Positions 7,140-15,099 are shown, counted from the first letter of the stretch. The stretch: 16,125 nt of DNA from Candidatus Humimicrobium oleiphilum (GCA_002304935.1 DBPS01000004.1:45496-61620), one strand, 5' to 3'. Notes: generated from the sequence alone by a model not told the origin. Numbers and translations: made by a program.

Positions 7140-7701
7140 CTTTAATAAGAGCAATTGCTTCAGCACGGGAAGCAGCATTTTTTCTGAATAATCCTCTTAC
7201 GGCAGAAGTAACTGTAAGTGTTTTTGGTTTTTTTACGCCTCTCATGCTCATACAAAGATGTTCTGCTTCAACAATCACCATCACAGCTCTTGCCTCTAAT
7301 TTTTTCATTAAAGTGTCTGCAACAATTGTTGTAAGCCTTTCCTGTACCTGTGGTCTTTTGGCAACGATGTCGAACATCCTGGTAATTTTTGATAAACCGG
7401 CAATTTCACCATTAGTGTTTGGTATATATGCTACATGAGCTTTTCCTATAAAGGGAATTAAGTGATGTTCACAGACTGAATAGAAAGGAATATCTTTAAT
7501 TATAATTATCTCATCATGATTCTCATCAAACATGGTTTTGAGGACTGAGGAAGGATCCTGATCAATACCGGAGAAAATCTCTTCATACATCTCTGCAACT
7601 CTTCTGGGAGTATCTATAAGACCTTCCCTCTCAAGATTTTCACCAATACCTTGTAAGATATTCCTTACGCCTTCTTCTATAAGTTTCTTGTCCAATTGCA
7701 C
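7129..7701 (-). CDS. folE: GTP cyclohydrolase I
   Basis: Converts GTP to 7,8-dihydroneopterin triphosphate, the entry to folate synthesis. The zinc ligands are C77 and H80 in SVCEHH and C150 in EAEHLC, with catalytic H79 beside them. STOP-free family blocks include TPRRVAEMYEEIF (31-43), GLSKITRM, and RPQVQERLT with Q120. The length of 190 aa is normal for the bacterial FolE-I type, and the intact zinc site separates it from metal-independent forms. The start is GTG 7701, 9 bp after the ftsH stop. A TTG two codons later has AGGTG just before it and could be used instead. It is followed by folP with an 11-bp overlap. No dedicated promoter is visible, so it is probably transcribed with ftsH. 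Confidence 0.95.
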   Translation of the reverse strand: MQLDKKLIEEGVRNILQGIGENLEREGLIDTPRRVAEMYEEIFSGIDQDPSSVLKTMFDENHDEIIIIKDIPFYSVCEHHLIPFIGKAHVAYIPNTNGEIAGLSKITRMFDIVAKRPQVQERLTTIVADTLMKKLEARAVMVIVEAEHLCMSMRGVKKPKTLTVTSAVRGLFRKNAASRAEAIALIKDGI

Positions 7702-7710
7702 CTGGTTTCT

Positions 7711-9663
7711 TTAATTATCTTTTTCAGGAATGTTTCCTTTAAAACTTTCTGTTTCCATACTTTTGGAAACACTGGCTTTCTTTGTTCTCTTTTTCATTTC
7801 AGGTTTTTTCTCAATATTTTCATCATTATATTCTCTTGGCCTGAAGCCTTCGCTTTTATTTACTTTTATTTTGCCCAGAATCCCGATAACCTCTTCCTTG
7901 TCAAGGGTTTCTTTTTCTATCAGCTTTACAGAAAGTTCATTTAAAATATCATTATATTCTATAAGAAGGTCTTTTGCCGAACTATAGCAGCCATCAACGA
8001 TTGCGTGGACTTCGTCGTCAATCATTGAAGCAACTTTGTCACTGTAATGCGGTTTTGAAATCAGCTGGTTTCCCAGAAATACTTCATCCTGTTCACCCTT
8101 AAAGGCAACCGGACCAAGTTTGTCGCTCATACCGTATTCCATAACCATCTGCCTTGCAAATTTTGTTGCTCTGTCAATATCGTTCTGGGCACCACTTGTA
8201 ATATCGTTAAAAATCAGTTGTTCAGCTACTCTTCCTCCAAGCAGCATTTTTACATTATCGATTATTTCTGATCTGGATCTTAAAAATCTGTCTTCTTCGG
8301 GAAGAGTGATAGTATAACCAAGCGCTCTTCCTCTTGAAATTATCGATATTTTATAAACAGGATCTGTATTTGGGAGAATATACGCAAGAAGTGCATGCCC
8401 TGCTTCATGAAAAGCAATTATTCTTTTCTCTTTTTCAGATATCACTCTTGTTTTCTTTTCAGGGCCTGCAATTACTCTTTCAATAGCCTGCTCTATCTCA
8501 AACATGCTTATTTTCTTTTTATTATGCCTTGCAGCAAGAAGAGCCGATTCATTAAATAAATTGGCAATATCGGCACCTGTAAAACCCGGAGTTTGTCTGG
8601 CTATGGTTTTCAGCACGACGTCTTTATCCAGTGGTTTGCCCTGTGCGTGTACTTCAAGTATTTTTTCCCTGCCGATTAAATCCGGCCTGTCAACGACAAT
8701 CTGCCTGTCAAATCTTCCAGGCCTCAAAAGAGCCGGGTCGAGGATATCAGGCCTGTTTGTTGCCGCAATAAGTATTACTGTGCTGTCCACATCAAATCCA
8801 TCCATTTCAACAAGAAGCTGGTTTAAAGTCTGCTCTCTCTCATCATGTCCACCACCAAGACCTGCACCTCTGTGCCTTCCGACCGCATCTATTTCATCCA
8901 TAAATATAATGGAAGGCTGTGTCGCTTTTGCCTGCGCAAAAAGATCTCTTACCCTGGAAGCACCGACACCTACAAACATTTCAACAAACTCAGAACCGCT
9001 TATACTATAAAAAGGAACACCTGCTTCACCTGCAACAGCTCTTGCAAGCAGGGTTTTACCTGTTCCCGGAGGGCCGTAAAGTAAAACTCCTTTCGGAATT
9101 TTTGCGCCCATAGCTTTGAATTTGCTTGGATTTTCGAGAAACTCTTCAATCTCTTTCAATTCCTCTATTGCCTCATCTACACCGGCTACATCCTTGAAAG
9201 TAACTTTATTCTTGCTTTTACCGGAGACTCTGGCCTTACTCTTGCCAAACTGCATAACTTTAGAGCCGCCTCCCTGCATCTGGTTAAACAGGAAGAATAC
9301 CAGGCCAAACATTATAATAAACGGTAAAGCACTCACGAGAATCTGTATCCAGATAGATTGCTGCTGATTATCAACCTTAAAGGGTATATCTTTTTCGATT
9401 AATAGATTCGATATGTCATAATCGCCCAGAAAGATCATCTTGAATTTGGTGCCATCTTTAAAAACTCCCTCGGCTATTTTATCTTCTCCCTTTATTGTTA
9501 TTGGTTCAGTAGTGCTTATCTCCTGGCTATCTATTTTTGCAATGAACTCATTAAGCGTAATCTCCTTGACCTGCGGTGATAAAAAAAGCGGATTTCTGAA
9601 TATAAAAAACATCACCACAACAAGAAGTATCAAAAGCGCTATATTTTTAAAATTTCTTTTCAA
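7711..9663 (-). CDS. ftsH: ATP-dependent zinc metalloprotease FtsH
   Basis: Membrane-anchored hexameric AAA+ protease that degrades unstable membrane and cytosolic proteins. It has two N-terminal membrane helices (about 7-24 and 104-127) flanking an extracytoplasmic domain. The AAA module follows: Walker A GPPGTGKT (197-204), pore loop MFVGVGA (229-235), Walker B FMDEID (254-259) and an arginine-finger region RPGRFDR (314-320). The peptidase domain has HEAGH (419-423) and the third zinc ligand D495 in GAQNDID. At 650 aa it is normal, ending in a charged tail after about 605. The start codon is TTG at 9663, with AGGAG 10 nt upstream, and no ATG is available nearby; this could lower translation. 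The place between hpt and folE is that of the conserved Gram-positive cluster. Confidence 0.97.
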   Translation of the reverse strand: MKRNFKNIALLILLVVVMFFIFRNPLFLSPQVKEITLNEFIAKIDSQEISTTEPITIKGEDKIAEGVFKDGTKFKMIFLGDYDISNLLIEKDIPFKVDNQQQSIWIQILVSALPFIIMFGLVFFLFNQMQGGGSKVMQFGKSKARVSGKSKNKVTFKDVAGVDEAIEELKEIEEFLENPSKFKAMGAKIPKGVLLYGPPGTGKTLLARAVAGEAGVPFYSISGSEFVEMFVGVGASRVRDLFAQAKATQPSIIFMDEIDAVGRHRGAGLGGGHDEREQTLNQLLVEMDGFDVDSTVILIAATNRPDILDPALLRPGRFDRQIVVDRPDLIGREKILEVHAQGKPLDKDVVLKTIARQTPGFTGADIANLFNESALLAARHNKKKISMFEIEQAIERVIAGPEKKTRVISEKEKRIIAFHEAGHALLAYILPNTDPVYKISIISRGRALGYTITLPEEDRFLRSRSEIIDNVKMLLGGRVAEQLIFNDITSGAQNDIDRATKFARQMVMEYGMSDKLGPVAFKGEQDEVFLGNQLISKPHYSDKVASMIDDEVHAIVDGCYSSAKDLLIEYNDILNELSVKLIEKETLDKEEVIGILGKIKVNKSEGFRPREYNDENIEKKPEMKKRTKKASVSKSMETESFKGNIPEKDN

Positions 9664-9769
9664 ATTAAATCAACTCCTATTAAAATTAATTCTTCCCCCT
9701 GTATGCTTATCTTAGAAATCATAAAAATTTATAAGATAAAAAAAATAAAACTTAATCTTATACTATTTG

Positions 9770-10330
9770 TTATGCATTTTCAATATAGCCTATATACGGA
9801 AGATTTCTATAATTCTCTGCATAATCAAGACCATAACCGATAACAAACTCGTCAGGAATATCAAATCCCTTATATCTGATAGTATTTTTAATTTTTCCTT
9901 TAACGTCTTTATCCAGAAGAGCACATATTTCCAGGCTTCCCGGATTTCTTGCTTCAATATTTTTAACAAGATAATGCAATGTTCTTCCGGAATCGATTAT
10001 GTCTTCTACAATCAATATATCCCGGCCGTGTATATTATAGTCAAGATCCTTGGTAATCCGCACTACTCCTGAACTTGCCATTGAATTCCCATAGCTTGAG
10101 ACCGCCATAAAATCAAATACAACCGGAATGCTTATCTTCCTGCACAAATCTGCAATAAAAATAAAGGAACCTTTCAAAACAGAGATCAGAACAGGAATCC
10201 TCCCTTCATAGTCACGGGATATCTGTTCTCCAAGCAAGCTGATCTTGTCCTCCAGTTCTTTTTCAGAAATCAAGACTTTGATATTATCAAGCCTGCTTAT
10301 CTTTTCATACTCTTGTTTTTCCTTTTCCAT
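9770..10330 (-). CDS. hpt: hypoxanthine(-guanine) phosphoribosyltransferase
   Basis: Purine salvage: transfers phosphoribose from PRPP to hypoxanthine or guanine to give IMP or GMP. The LKGS loop is at 52-55, the flexible-loop region SSYGNSMASSG at 78-88, the PRPP motif VEDIIDSGRTL at 108-118 and the purine-binding segment VIGYGLDYAENYRNLPYIG within 163-181. The length of 186 aa is typical. The ATG start has GGAG 6 nt upstream. It lies between tilS (166 bp away, AT-rich spacer without a clear promoter) and ftsH (106 bp), the standard tilS-hpt-ftsH order of Gram-positive bacteria. Confidence 0.96.
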   Translation of the reverse strand: MEKEKQEYEKISRLDNIKVLISEKELEDKISLLGEQISRDYEGRIPVLISVLKGSFIFIADLCRKISIPVVFDFMAVSSYGNSMASSGVVRITKDLDYNIHGRDILIVEDIIDSGRTLHYLVKNIEARNPGSLEICALLDKDVKGKIKNTIRYKGFDIPDEFVIGYGLDYAENYRNLPYIGYIENA

Positions 10331-10496
10331 ATTTTCTCCAAAATGAAATTAATATTTACATATAAATAAATCTTTTATTTCCTTGATTTTAAAAAATCTA
10401 TTGCATTTCATTAATATTTAAAAACTTATATAAATTATTAAATCAGATATTTAATTACTTTTAAATCTATATTATTAAAATTATCAGTTCTGATTC

Positions 10497-12020
10497 TTAC
10501 TTTCTGATGAATCCTTTGATATGAAGCATTTTATCAGAATCATTCTTTATTTTTGCATCATCGCTCGTTCTTAAAGAAAATGCCCATAATATTTTTTCCA
10601 TATCAAAAACCAGGGGGACAAGTCTGCGGTATTCTTTGGGAAGTTTGATATCTATAAAAAAATCATGCAGTTTTTTTCTATATCCTCCTCCGAAAGGATT
10701 GAAGTAGTCGCCTTTCTGCCAGCTTTTTAACTTTAGTGGAAAAGATATCTCTGACAAGTCAAATACTGCTTCATTTGCCGGAAGAGCTTTAAGCTTTTCG
10801 ATGTTTATATTTTTGGAAGGATAAATGCTGAATTCAAATCTGATATTATATTTTTCTATTTTCTTTTGCAGGAAATTTTTATTTGATTCAAGTTTTTCAA
10901 GATCCTGTTTGTCAAAAATAATTATTTCTTTTTCTTTTATTTCTTCTTCTAAAAAATTCCTGCCTGGCTCTTCTTCAGGATTAGTAAAAAATCTTCCAGA
11001 TTTGACTTTGGATCTATCAAAAAAATATATGAAGCCTCCGTAAATAGAAATTTTTAAATTTTCGCTGATATCCAGAGCTGAAGGTTTTGCTTTTGTAATT
11101 ATCCTTAATATGTCATTTATTTTTCTTTCCCCTATATCTCTTTTATTTCCTTTCAGCAAATCTATTGCAGATAAGATAATTCTCTTTTTTATCATTCCGT
11201 CAAGAACCAGAAAAGAACTGGTATCAAATTTTAGAATGCCATTAGTTTTTATTTTTTTTAAATCATCATTATTGCTTTCAGATAGCATTTTCATAAAAAT
11301 ATTTCCTGAAGCTTTCTCAATATAATCATCAGCTTCTCCTGCTGCTTCAGCTACTTTGATTATTTTCTTTTTTATATCTTTTCTGAAATTTTCTTCTATG
11401 AAAGGAATCAGCGAGATCCTGATTTTGTTTCGCAGATAATCTTCTTTTAAATTTGTATAATCCGTACAATAATCTATTTTATTTTCATCAAGATATGAAA
11501 GAATATCTTTTTTATAAATATATATCAGAGGTCTTATTATTTTGCCGGAATATGGCCTTATGGCACTTATTCCTTTCAGATTGGAACCTCTGAGAAAATT
11601 TATAATAAAGGTCTCTGCAAGATCATCGGCATTGTGAGCCAGGGCTATTTTGTCTATCTTGTTTTCTGATGCATATTTTCTTAGAAAATCTTTTCTGAGC
11701 AGCCTTGCACCTTCCTGAAAATTCATTTTTCTTTCTTTGCACCATCTGGCAGCATCTATTTTTTCAGTAAAAACCGGAATTGAAAGATTATCGCAAAAAT
11801 CTCTTACAAATTCTGCATCTCTGGTTGAATCACCCTCTCTTGTCAGATGATCCAGATGGAATGCAAAAAGCTTGATTTTATATTTTTCTATAAGACTGGA
11901 TAAAAAAAGGGTAAGAAAAACAGAATCAGGGCCTCCCGAAATGGATATGAGCACTCTGTCATTGGCAGAAATCATATTAAATTTATCTGAAGTATCTGAA
12001 GCTATTTTTAAAATATTCAT
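10497..12020 (-). CDS. tilS: tRNA(Ile)-lysidine synthetase
   Basis: Attaches lysine to C34 of tRNA-Ile(CAU) with ATP, turning a Met-type anticodon into one that reads AUA. This is essential where AUA codons are frequent, as here. The N-terminal PP-loop domain has SGGPDSV (28-34), HLDH (55-58), EGARLLRKDFL and AHNADDLAET (128-137), then RGSNLKGISAI and RNKIRISLIP. The middle region (about 215-330) is helical and poorly conserved. The C-terminal TilS domain is recognisable in LKSWQKGDYFNPFGGGYRKK and the following FFIDIKLPKEYRRLVPL. At 507 aa it is at the long, three-domain end of the family. No strong Shine-Dalgarno precedes the ATG. It follows ymdB by 42 bp. Confidence 0.94.
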   Translation of the reverse strand: MNILKIASDTSDKFNMISANDRVLISISGGPDSVFLTLFLSSLIEKYKIKLFAFHLDHLTREGDSTRDAEFVRDFCDNLSIPVFTEKIDAARWCKERKMNFQEGARLLRKDFLRKYASENKIDKIALAHNADDLAETFIINFLRGSNLKGISAIRPYSGKIIRPLIYIYKKDILSYLDENKIDYCTDYTNLKEDYLRNKIRISLIPFIEENFRKDIKKKIIKVAEAAGEADDYIEKASGNIFMKMLSESNNDDLKKIKTNGILKFDTSSFLVLDGMIKKRIILSAIDLLKGNKRDIGERKINDILRIITKAKPSALDISENLKISIYGGFIYFFDRSKVKSGRFFTNPEEEPGRNFLEEEIKEKEIIIFDKQDLEKLESNKNFLQKKIEKYNIRFEFSIYPSKNINIEKLKALPANEAVFDLSEISFPLKLKSWQKGDYFNPFGGGYRKKLHDFFIDIKLPKEYRRLVPLVFDMEKILWAFSLRTSDDAKIKNDSDKMLHIKGFIRK

Positions 12021-12062
12021 CCGGATTTAAAAAATAATTTTATTTAAAGAAATCAGAAAAAA

Positions 12063-12854
12063 TCAATCATATATTTTTTTATTGATCCTTCTTATGGAAA
12101 TAGCTTTTCCGGTACTTTCGTTTACTTCTATTACGGCTCCGTTTATCCAGTTGTCTGAATTTGCAACATCAAATCTTTGAGGAAGCATATTTATGAAACG
12201 GTCGACTATTATTTCTTTCCTGACTCCTATCACAGAATTCCTGGGTCCGCACATTCCCACATCTGTCATATAGGCAGTGCCTTTTGGAAGAATCCTTTCA
12301 TCAGCAGTCTGAACATGGGTGTGGGTCCCTACAACTGCACTTACTTTTCCGTCAAGATACCATCCCATAGCTATCTTTTCACTGGTGACTTCAGCATGAA
12401 AATCAAGAATGATTATAGGTGTCCTTCTTGAAAGAAATTCGATTACTTTATCAGAAACTCTGAACGGGCAATCAAAATTATCAATAAAAACTCTTCCGCA
12501 AAGATTAAATACGGCTACCTCATAACCTTTGGTCTTTTTATTAGAGAAAATTATGCTGCCATTACCGGGAGTTCCTGGCGGATAGTTGGCTGGTTTCAGC
12601 AGCCTTGGTTCTTTTTCAAGATAATCAAAGATATCTTTCTTTTTATATACATGATTTCCGGTAGTGATAACATCCACTCCGAGCCTAAGAATATGATCAC
12701 TTATATCAGGAGTTATTCCCAGCCCACCCGCTGCATTTTCTCCGTTTACAATGACAGCGTCTGCATTATTTTCGGAAATAAGAGAATCCAGACCTATTTC
12801 CAGACATTTTCTTCCCGGATTGCCTATAACATCACCAAGAAACAAAATTATCAA
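12063..12854 (-). CDS. ymdB: YmdB-family metallophosphoesterase (2',3'-cyclic nucleotide phosphodiesterase)
   Basis: Calcineurin-like dinuclear metal phosphoesterase of the TIGR00282/YmdB type; the Bacillus protein acts on 2',3'-cAMP and influences biofilm and motility decisions. The metal ligands visible are D8 in GDVIG, E39 in VNGEN, N67 and H68 in TTGNHVY, H153 in DFHAE, and H178 and H180 in GTHTHVQTAD. The length of 263 aa is typical. The start is TTG at 12854, preceded by GAGG at a good distance; no ATG fits. In Bacillus ymdB follows rny, but here it follows a small lipoprotein gene (42 bp) and precedes tilS, so the usual RNase Y partner is not adjacent. The cellular role in this organism is not shown by the sequence. 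Confidence 0.94.
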   Translation of the reverse strand: MIILFLGDVIGNPGRKCLEIGLDSLISENNADAVIVNGENAAGGLGITPDISDHILRLGVDVITTGNHVYKKKDIFDYLEKEPRLLKPANYPPGTPGNGSIIFSNKKTKGYEVAVFNLCGRVFIDNFDCPFRVSDKVIEFLSRRTPIIILDFHAEVTSEKIAMGWYLDGKVSAVVGTHTHVQTADERILPKGTAYMTDVGMCGPRNSVIGVRKEIIVDRFINMLPQRFDVANSDNWINGAVIEVNESTGKAISIRRINKKIYD

Positions 12855-12896
12855 TTTTTCCTCAATTCTAGTTCATTATTATTAATTATTAATTAT

Positions 12897-13367
12897 TTAA
12901 TTCCAAAAGTTTATTCCCCAGCTTCCATCCTCTTCCTTTAAAAGGGATACGATTAAATCCTTATATACTTTTTCTTCATTATCATATAAATCAGTCAGAT
13001 CTATTCCCACATTTGCAATATTATTTTTAATCTCAACCCAGTTTATCTCAAATTTAATTATTTTGGTTACATTTTTCAATTCTTCTTTAAATGCTTCAAA
13101 ATCATGTTTTTCTTTATCTTTTACTGATAAAAGTTCGTATGCTTTTTCATAATCCCCGGATTTCATGCAATTAAAAAAATCCTCTGCTATACTTACTGCC
13201 ATGTCCATCTCATCTTCACTTGTAAGCTTGTTTTTTACAAAACTTTTTATATCAGTTTTGTTGCTGCACCCGGCTGAAAGAAAAGCTGCTATGAAAAACA
13301 GCATTGTAAAAATCAATGCAATGCCTATGAGTATTTTTCTTCTTGTTTTTATTTTAGTTTTAATCAT
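12897..13367 (-). CDS. hypothetical small lipoprotein with NTF2-like/DUF4878-like fold
   Basis: I do not recognise a named family. The N terminus has a basic stretch, a hydrophobic helix (about 11-30) and then LSAGC with C34, a plausible lipid-attachment cysteine; serine at -3 is not the classic residue. The remaining 122 residues begin with AEDFFNCMKSGDYEKAYELLS, a pattern I associate with small NTF2-like or DUF4878-type domains exposed outside the membrane, and end in a tryptophan-rich GSWGINFWN. That suggests an exported, membrane-tethered ligand-binding or scaffold protein, without a known role. GAGAGGAT lies just before the ATG, slightly close. It is the first gene of a run leading into ymdB and tilS, with a possible promoter at 13398-13427. 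Confidence 0.75.
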   Translation of the reverse strand: MIKTKIKTRRKILIGIALIFTMLFFIAAFLSAGCSNKTDIKSFVKNKLTSEDEMDMAVSIAEDFFNCMKSGDYEKAYELLSVKDKEKHDFEAFKEELKNVTKIIKFEINWVEIKNNIANVGIDLTDLYDNEEKVYKDLIVSLLKEEDGSWGINFWN

Positions 13368-13397
13368 ATCCTCTCATTTTTTATCCTTATTATGTTC

Positions 13398-13427
13398 AAT
13401 ATAACTAAATCCTTTATAAAAAAGCAA
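13398..13427 (-). promoter_or_regulatory. possible promoter of the lipoprotein-ymdB-tilS run
   Basis: On the minus strand, TATATT (13403-13398) stands 18 bp after TTGCTT (13427-13422), about 30 bp before the lipoprotein ATG. The -10 matches 5 of 6 positions and the -35 only its TTG. In AT-rich DNA this is moderate evidence. Confidence 0.35.
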
Positions 13428-13555
13428 CACTGACAGGGTTCGTATATTTTTAACATAACATTATCAAAGCGATATGAAAGAATTATAAATGAAATAGGCT
13501 AATTAATAAAAGCTCCTATGCCGGCAAAACATAAATAGGGCAAAAAACTCCATGA

Positions 13556-13585
13556 TTAAAAAGTTGGTAGCGGGGATAGGATTCG
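13556..13585 (-). repeat. exact 30-bp second copy of the tRNA-fMet 3' end and flank
   Basis: Identical to 13785-13814 and in the same orientation. The shared part runs on the minus strand from the T loop (CGAATCC) through the T stem, acceptor strand and CCA, then 9 bp of downstream flank (ACTTTTTAA). No 5' tRNA half precedes it; the GC-rich element replaces it. This is a direct repeat of att-site type, or the stump of a duplicated tRNA gene. Confidence 0.85.
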
Positions 13586-13665
13586 GTCTTTCGTCTCACC
13601 TCCGGTTCGCTGCAGAGCCGCGGACTCATTTCAGGCTAAAGCCTTCACTCCGTCCTTTCGAATCC
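13579..13665. repeat. 87-bp GC-rich hairpin element with T-arm-like terminal inverted repeats
   Basis: The ends are GGATTCG (13579-13585) and CGAATCC (13659-13665), an exact 7-bp inverted repeat equal to the tRNA T-arm core. Inside are a stem CGGTTC/GAGCCG, an AGGC/GCCT hairpin and a GGAC...GTCC pair. I count 49 G or C in 87 bases (56%), far above the AT-rich surroundings. No protein is visible. It looks like a small structured repeat unit or non-autonomous mobile element. Other copies cannot be checked from this window. Confidence 0.55.
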
Positions 13666-13667
13666 CT

Positions 13668-13698
13668 GGTTAAAATATGCCACAGGCATATTTTAACC
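13668..13698. repeat. perfect 14-bp hairpin beside the GC-rich element
   Basis: Arms at 13668-13681 and 13685-13698 are exactly complementary around a 3-nt loop (ACA on the plus strand). It starts 2 bp after the GC-rich element and may be part of it. There is no T run on either side, so a simple intrinsic terminator is unlikely. Confidence 0.7.
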
Positions 13699-13713
13699 CC
13701 TTATAAAATTAAA

Positions 13714-13736
13714 GCTCCGACTACAGATTAAGAGTT
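13714..13736 (-). pseudogene. possible tRNA-Lys(CUU) fragment
   Basis: The minus strand reads ACTCTTAATCTGTAG then TCGGAG, close to the anticodon loop, 3' anticodon stem and variable loop of a tRNA-Lys with anticodon CTT. The 5' stem strand does not pair and no acceptor or T arm is present, so it cannot fold as a tRNA. It may be a relic or a chance match over about 20 bases. Confidence 0.3.
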
Positions 13737-13793
13737 AGAGCATTGTGTTGTTAGATCGGATGCCCCGTTAATTGGTGAAGAGCCTTAAAAAGT

Positions 13794-13870
<77 letters not shown>

Positions 13871-13896
13871 ATGAAAATTACTTATGCAGAGAATGT

Positions 13897-13925
13897 ATTA
13901 TAATAATAATTTTAAAAATATGCAA
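13897..13925 (-). promoter_or_regulatory. promoter of tRNA-fMet
   Basis: On the minus strand, a perfect -10 TATAAT (13902-13897) lies 17 bp after TTGCAT (13925-13920) and 26 bp before the mature tRNA 5' end, leaving a short leader for RNase P removal. Confidence 0.6.
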
Positions 13926-13945
13926 ACAAACACAAAATTGTTTAT

Positions 13946-14647
13946 TTATTTTTTCCCGCGTGTCTCTGCTACTGATGATCTTTTTTCCTGCTTTTTAATG
14001 AAAAGCTTGTAAAACCAGGATTCTTCTTCAGGTACTGTTATGATATTTTTAAGGTCAAGTCTTAAGAGGGGATACATCTCATCATTCTTTTTTATGTAAA
14101 AACCCTTAGATATTAAAAACCTGACATTAAAAAAATGAATCTTTTCAAAGTCTTCCCCACTTATATCATCATTGATCCTCTTTGCAATAGCTTCAATCGA
14201 TTTATACTGTCTTTCTATCAGCTCTTTTTCAACAGAAAGAAGTAATTTTTCTTCCAGTCCGGATTCAGAAAAAACTTCATCAATGTAAACACATCCCAGA
14301 AATGCACTTTCAAAATCAGGCGAATAACTGGCAAACTGCTTCAGTGCAGGAAATAGACAGTAATCCCCATAAAGAATAATGCCTGCGATTTTATTATTTT
14401 TTGTAACCGCAGCTTTTCCCATGCCGCCATTTTTTAAAAAACAATTTATATAACCTTTTTTGTTTTTTTTATTTTTTACATTAAAAAGCAGGCTTTTCAA
14501 AAAAATGGAAAATTTCGGGGCAATATTAAATTCCCTGATTATGTCTGTTTTCTCGTTATTTACCCAGAATTCACATTTATCGCATAAATTGCTTATTAGT
14601 TTTAAATCCAGTTTACAAATATCAAGAATCCTTATGTTCTCATTCAT
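13946..14647 (-). CDS. uncharacterised GNAT-like acetyltransferase-fold protein with CxxC motif
   Basis: No named family recognised. The 233-aa product looks like a divergent GNAT N-acetyltransferase. An N-terminal segment has LCDKCEFW with C22 and C25, a Cys-X2-Cys followed by an aromatic residue that recurs in some GNAT proteins. A central beta region GKAAVTKNNKIAGIILYG is followed by a segment with YIDEVFSESGLEEKLLLSVEKELIER, where the acetyl-CoA loop would be expected; the usual Q/R-x-x-G-x-G/A loop is poorly kept. The C terminus has FLISKGFYIKKNDEMYPLLRLDL, as GNATs end. The last 20 residues are basic. The ATG has a weak AGGT upstream. It stands alone between the dehydrogenase and tRNA-fMet. 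Substrate unknown; catalytic activity is uncertain. Confidence 0.7.
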   Translation of the reverse strand: MNENIRILDICKLDLKLISNLCDKCEFWVNNEKTDIIREFNIAPKFSIFLKSLLFNVKNKKNKKGYINCFLKNGGMGKAAVTKNNKIAGIILYGDYCLFPALKQFASYSPDFESAFLGCVYIDEVFSESGLEEKLLLSVEKELIERQYKSIEAIAKRINDDISGEDFEKIHFFNVRFLISKGFYIKKNDEMYPLLRLDLKNIITVPEEESWFYKLFIKKQEKRSSVAETRGKK

Positions 14648-14796
14648 AAACTGGACCTGAAGAATTTATTAATTTCATTTTTGTTCTTTTGATATATCTG
14701 CCATGATATGATTATTATTATAATTTAAAACCATATAATAAAATACGTTATATTAAAAGTCTTTCACTACTCCCTTACCTCGGTAGAATTGAGTAA

Positions 14797-15096
14797 TTTA
14801 TTTTCTCGCTTGCAGCAAAAAGAATCATTCATTACGGATTTGACCAGCAATGAACACAGGATCATAAAAAGTATGTTTTATGGACTATTAAAAGTTATGA
14901 TGTTGCCATTGATTCAATTTATAAAAATATAAGTGAAAACCTTGAGCTTCCGGTAATATTGGCTTTTTTTATGTTTTTAACAAAATACCTGACAATCTCA
15001 AATTACAGGTTTCGTAAAAGACGCTGCAGCACTATCCTGCAGCCTCCTGCATTCTCTCCAAACTTACACGCACTAACTTGTTTTTCGCCAGAATAA
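14797..15096 (+). pseudogene. possible decayed reading frame
   Basis: The only plus-strand candidate. One frame is open from 14797 to the TAA at 15094-15096 apart from an in-frame TGA at 14851-14853. After that stop it encodes 80 codons containing HKKYVLWTIKSYDVAIDSIY, then NISENLELPVILAFF. There is no start codon with a ribosome site. The protein-like part ends about where the hairpin at 15023 starts. No family recognised. It could be the tail of a degraded gene or chance. Confidence 0.2.
15023..15043 (-). terminator. possible intrinsic terminator after the dehydrogenase gene
   Basis: A perfect 7-bp GC-rich stem GCTGCAG/CTGCAGC with a 7-nt loop lies about 57 bp after the stop codon at 15100. 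On the minus strand it is followed by GTCTTTTAC, a short and imperfect T tract, so termination may be weak. Confidence 0.4.
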
Positions 15097-15099
15097 TCT

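Larger units (their letters stand above)
14648..15099. other. 452-bp stretch without a convincing gene
   Basis: AT-rich. It holds a TATAAT-like hexamer upstream of the GNAT-like gene, a possible terminator behind the dehydrogenase (15023-15043) and a weak plus-strand frame (14797-15096). No RNA gene or riboswitch was recognised. Confidence 0.6.

Noticed and set aside
7140..7178. FolP start at the upstream ATG inside folE
   Set aside because: It would add 13 hydrophobic residues read from folE in another frame, with no ribosome site; ATG 7139 gives the expected short coupling overlap.
8504..9010. Long plus-strand open frame opposite ftsH
   Set aside because: It is the mirror of the highly conserved AAA domain of ftsH, with no ribosome site and no recognisable protein.
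9707..9739. 8-bp inverted repeat TTATCTTA/TAAGATAA between hpt and ftsH as a terminator
   Set aside because: The loop is 17 nt, the stem AT-only apart from one pair, and the T tract is on the wrong side for the minus strand.
13946..13985. C-terminal RGKK tail of the GNAT-like protein as a sorting signal
   Set aside because: There is no hydrophobic segment before it and no LPxTG-like motif; a basic tail alone is not evidence.
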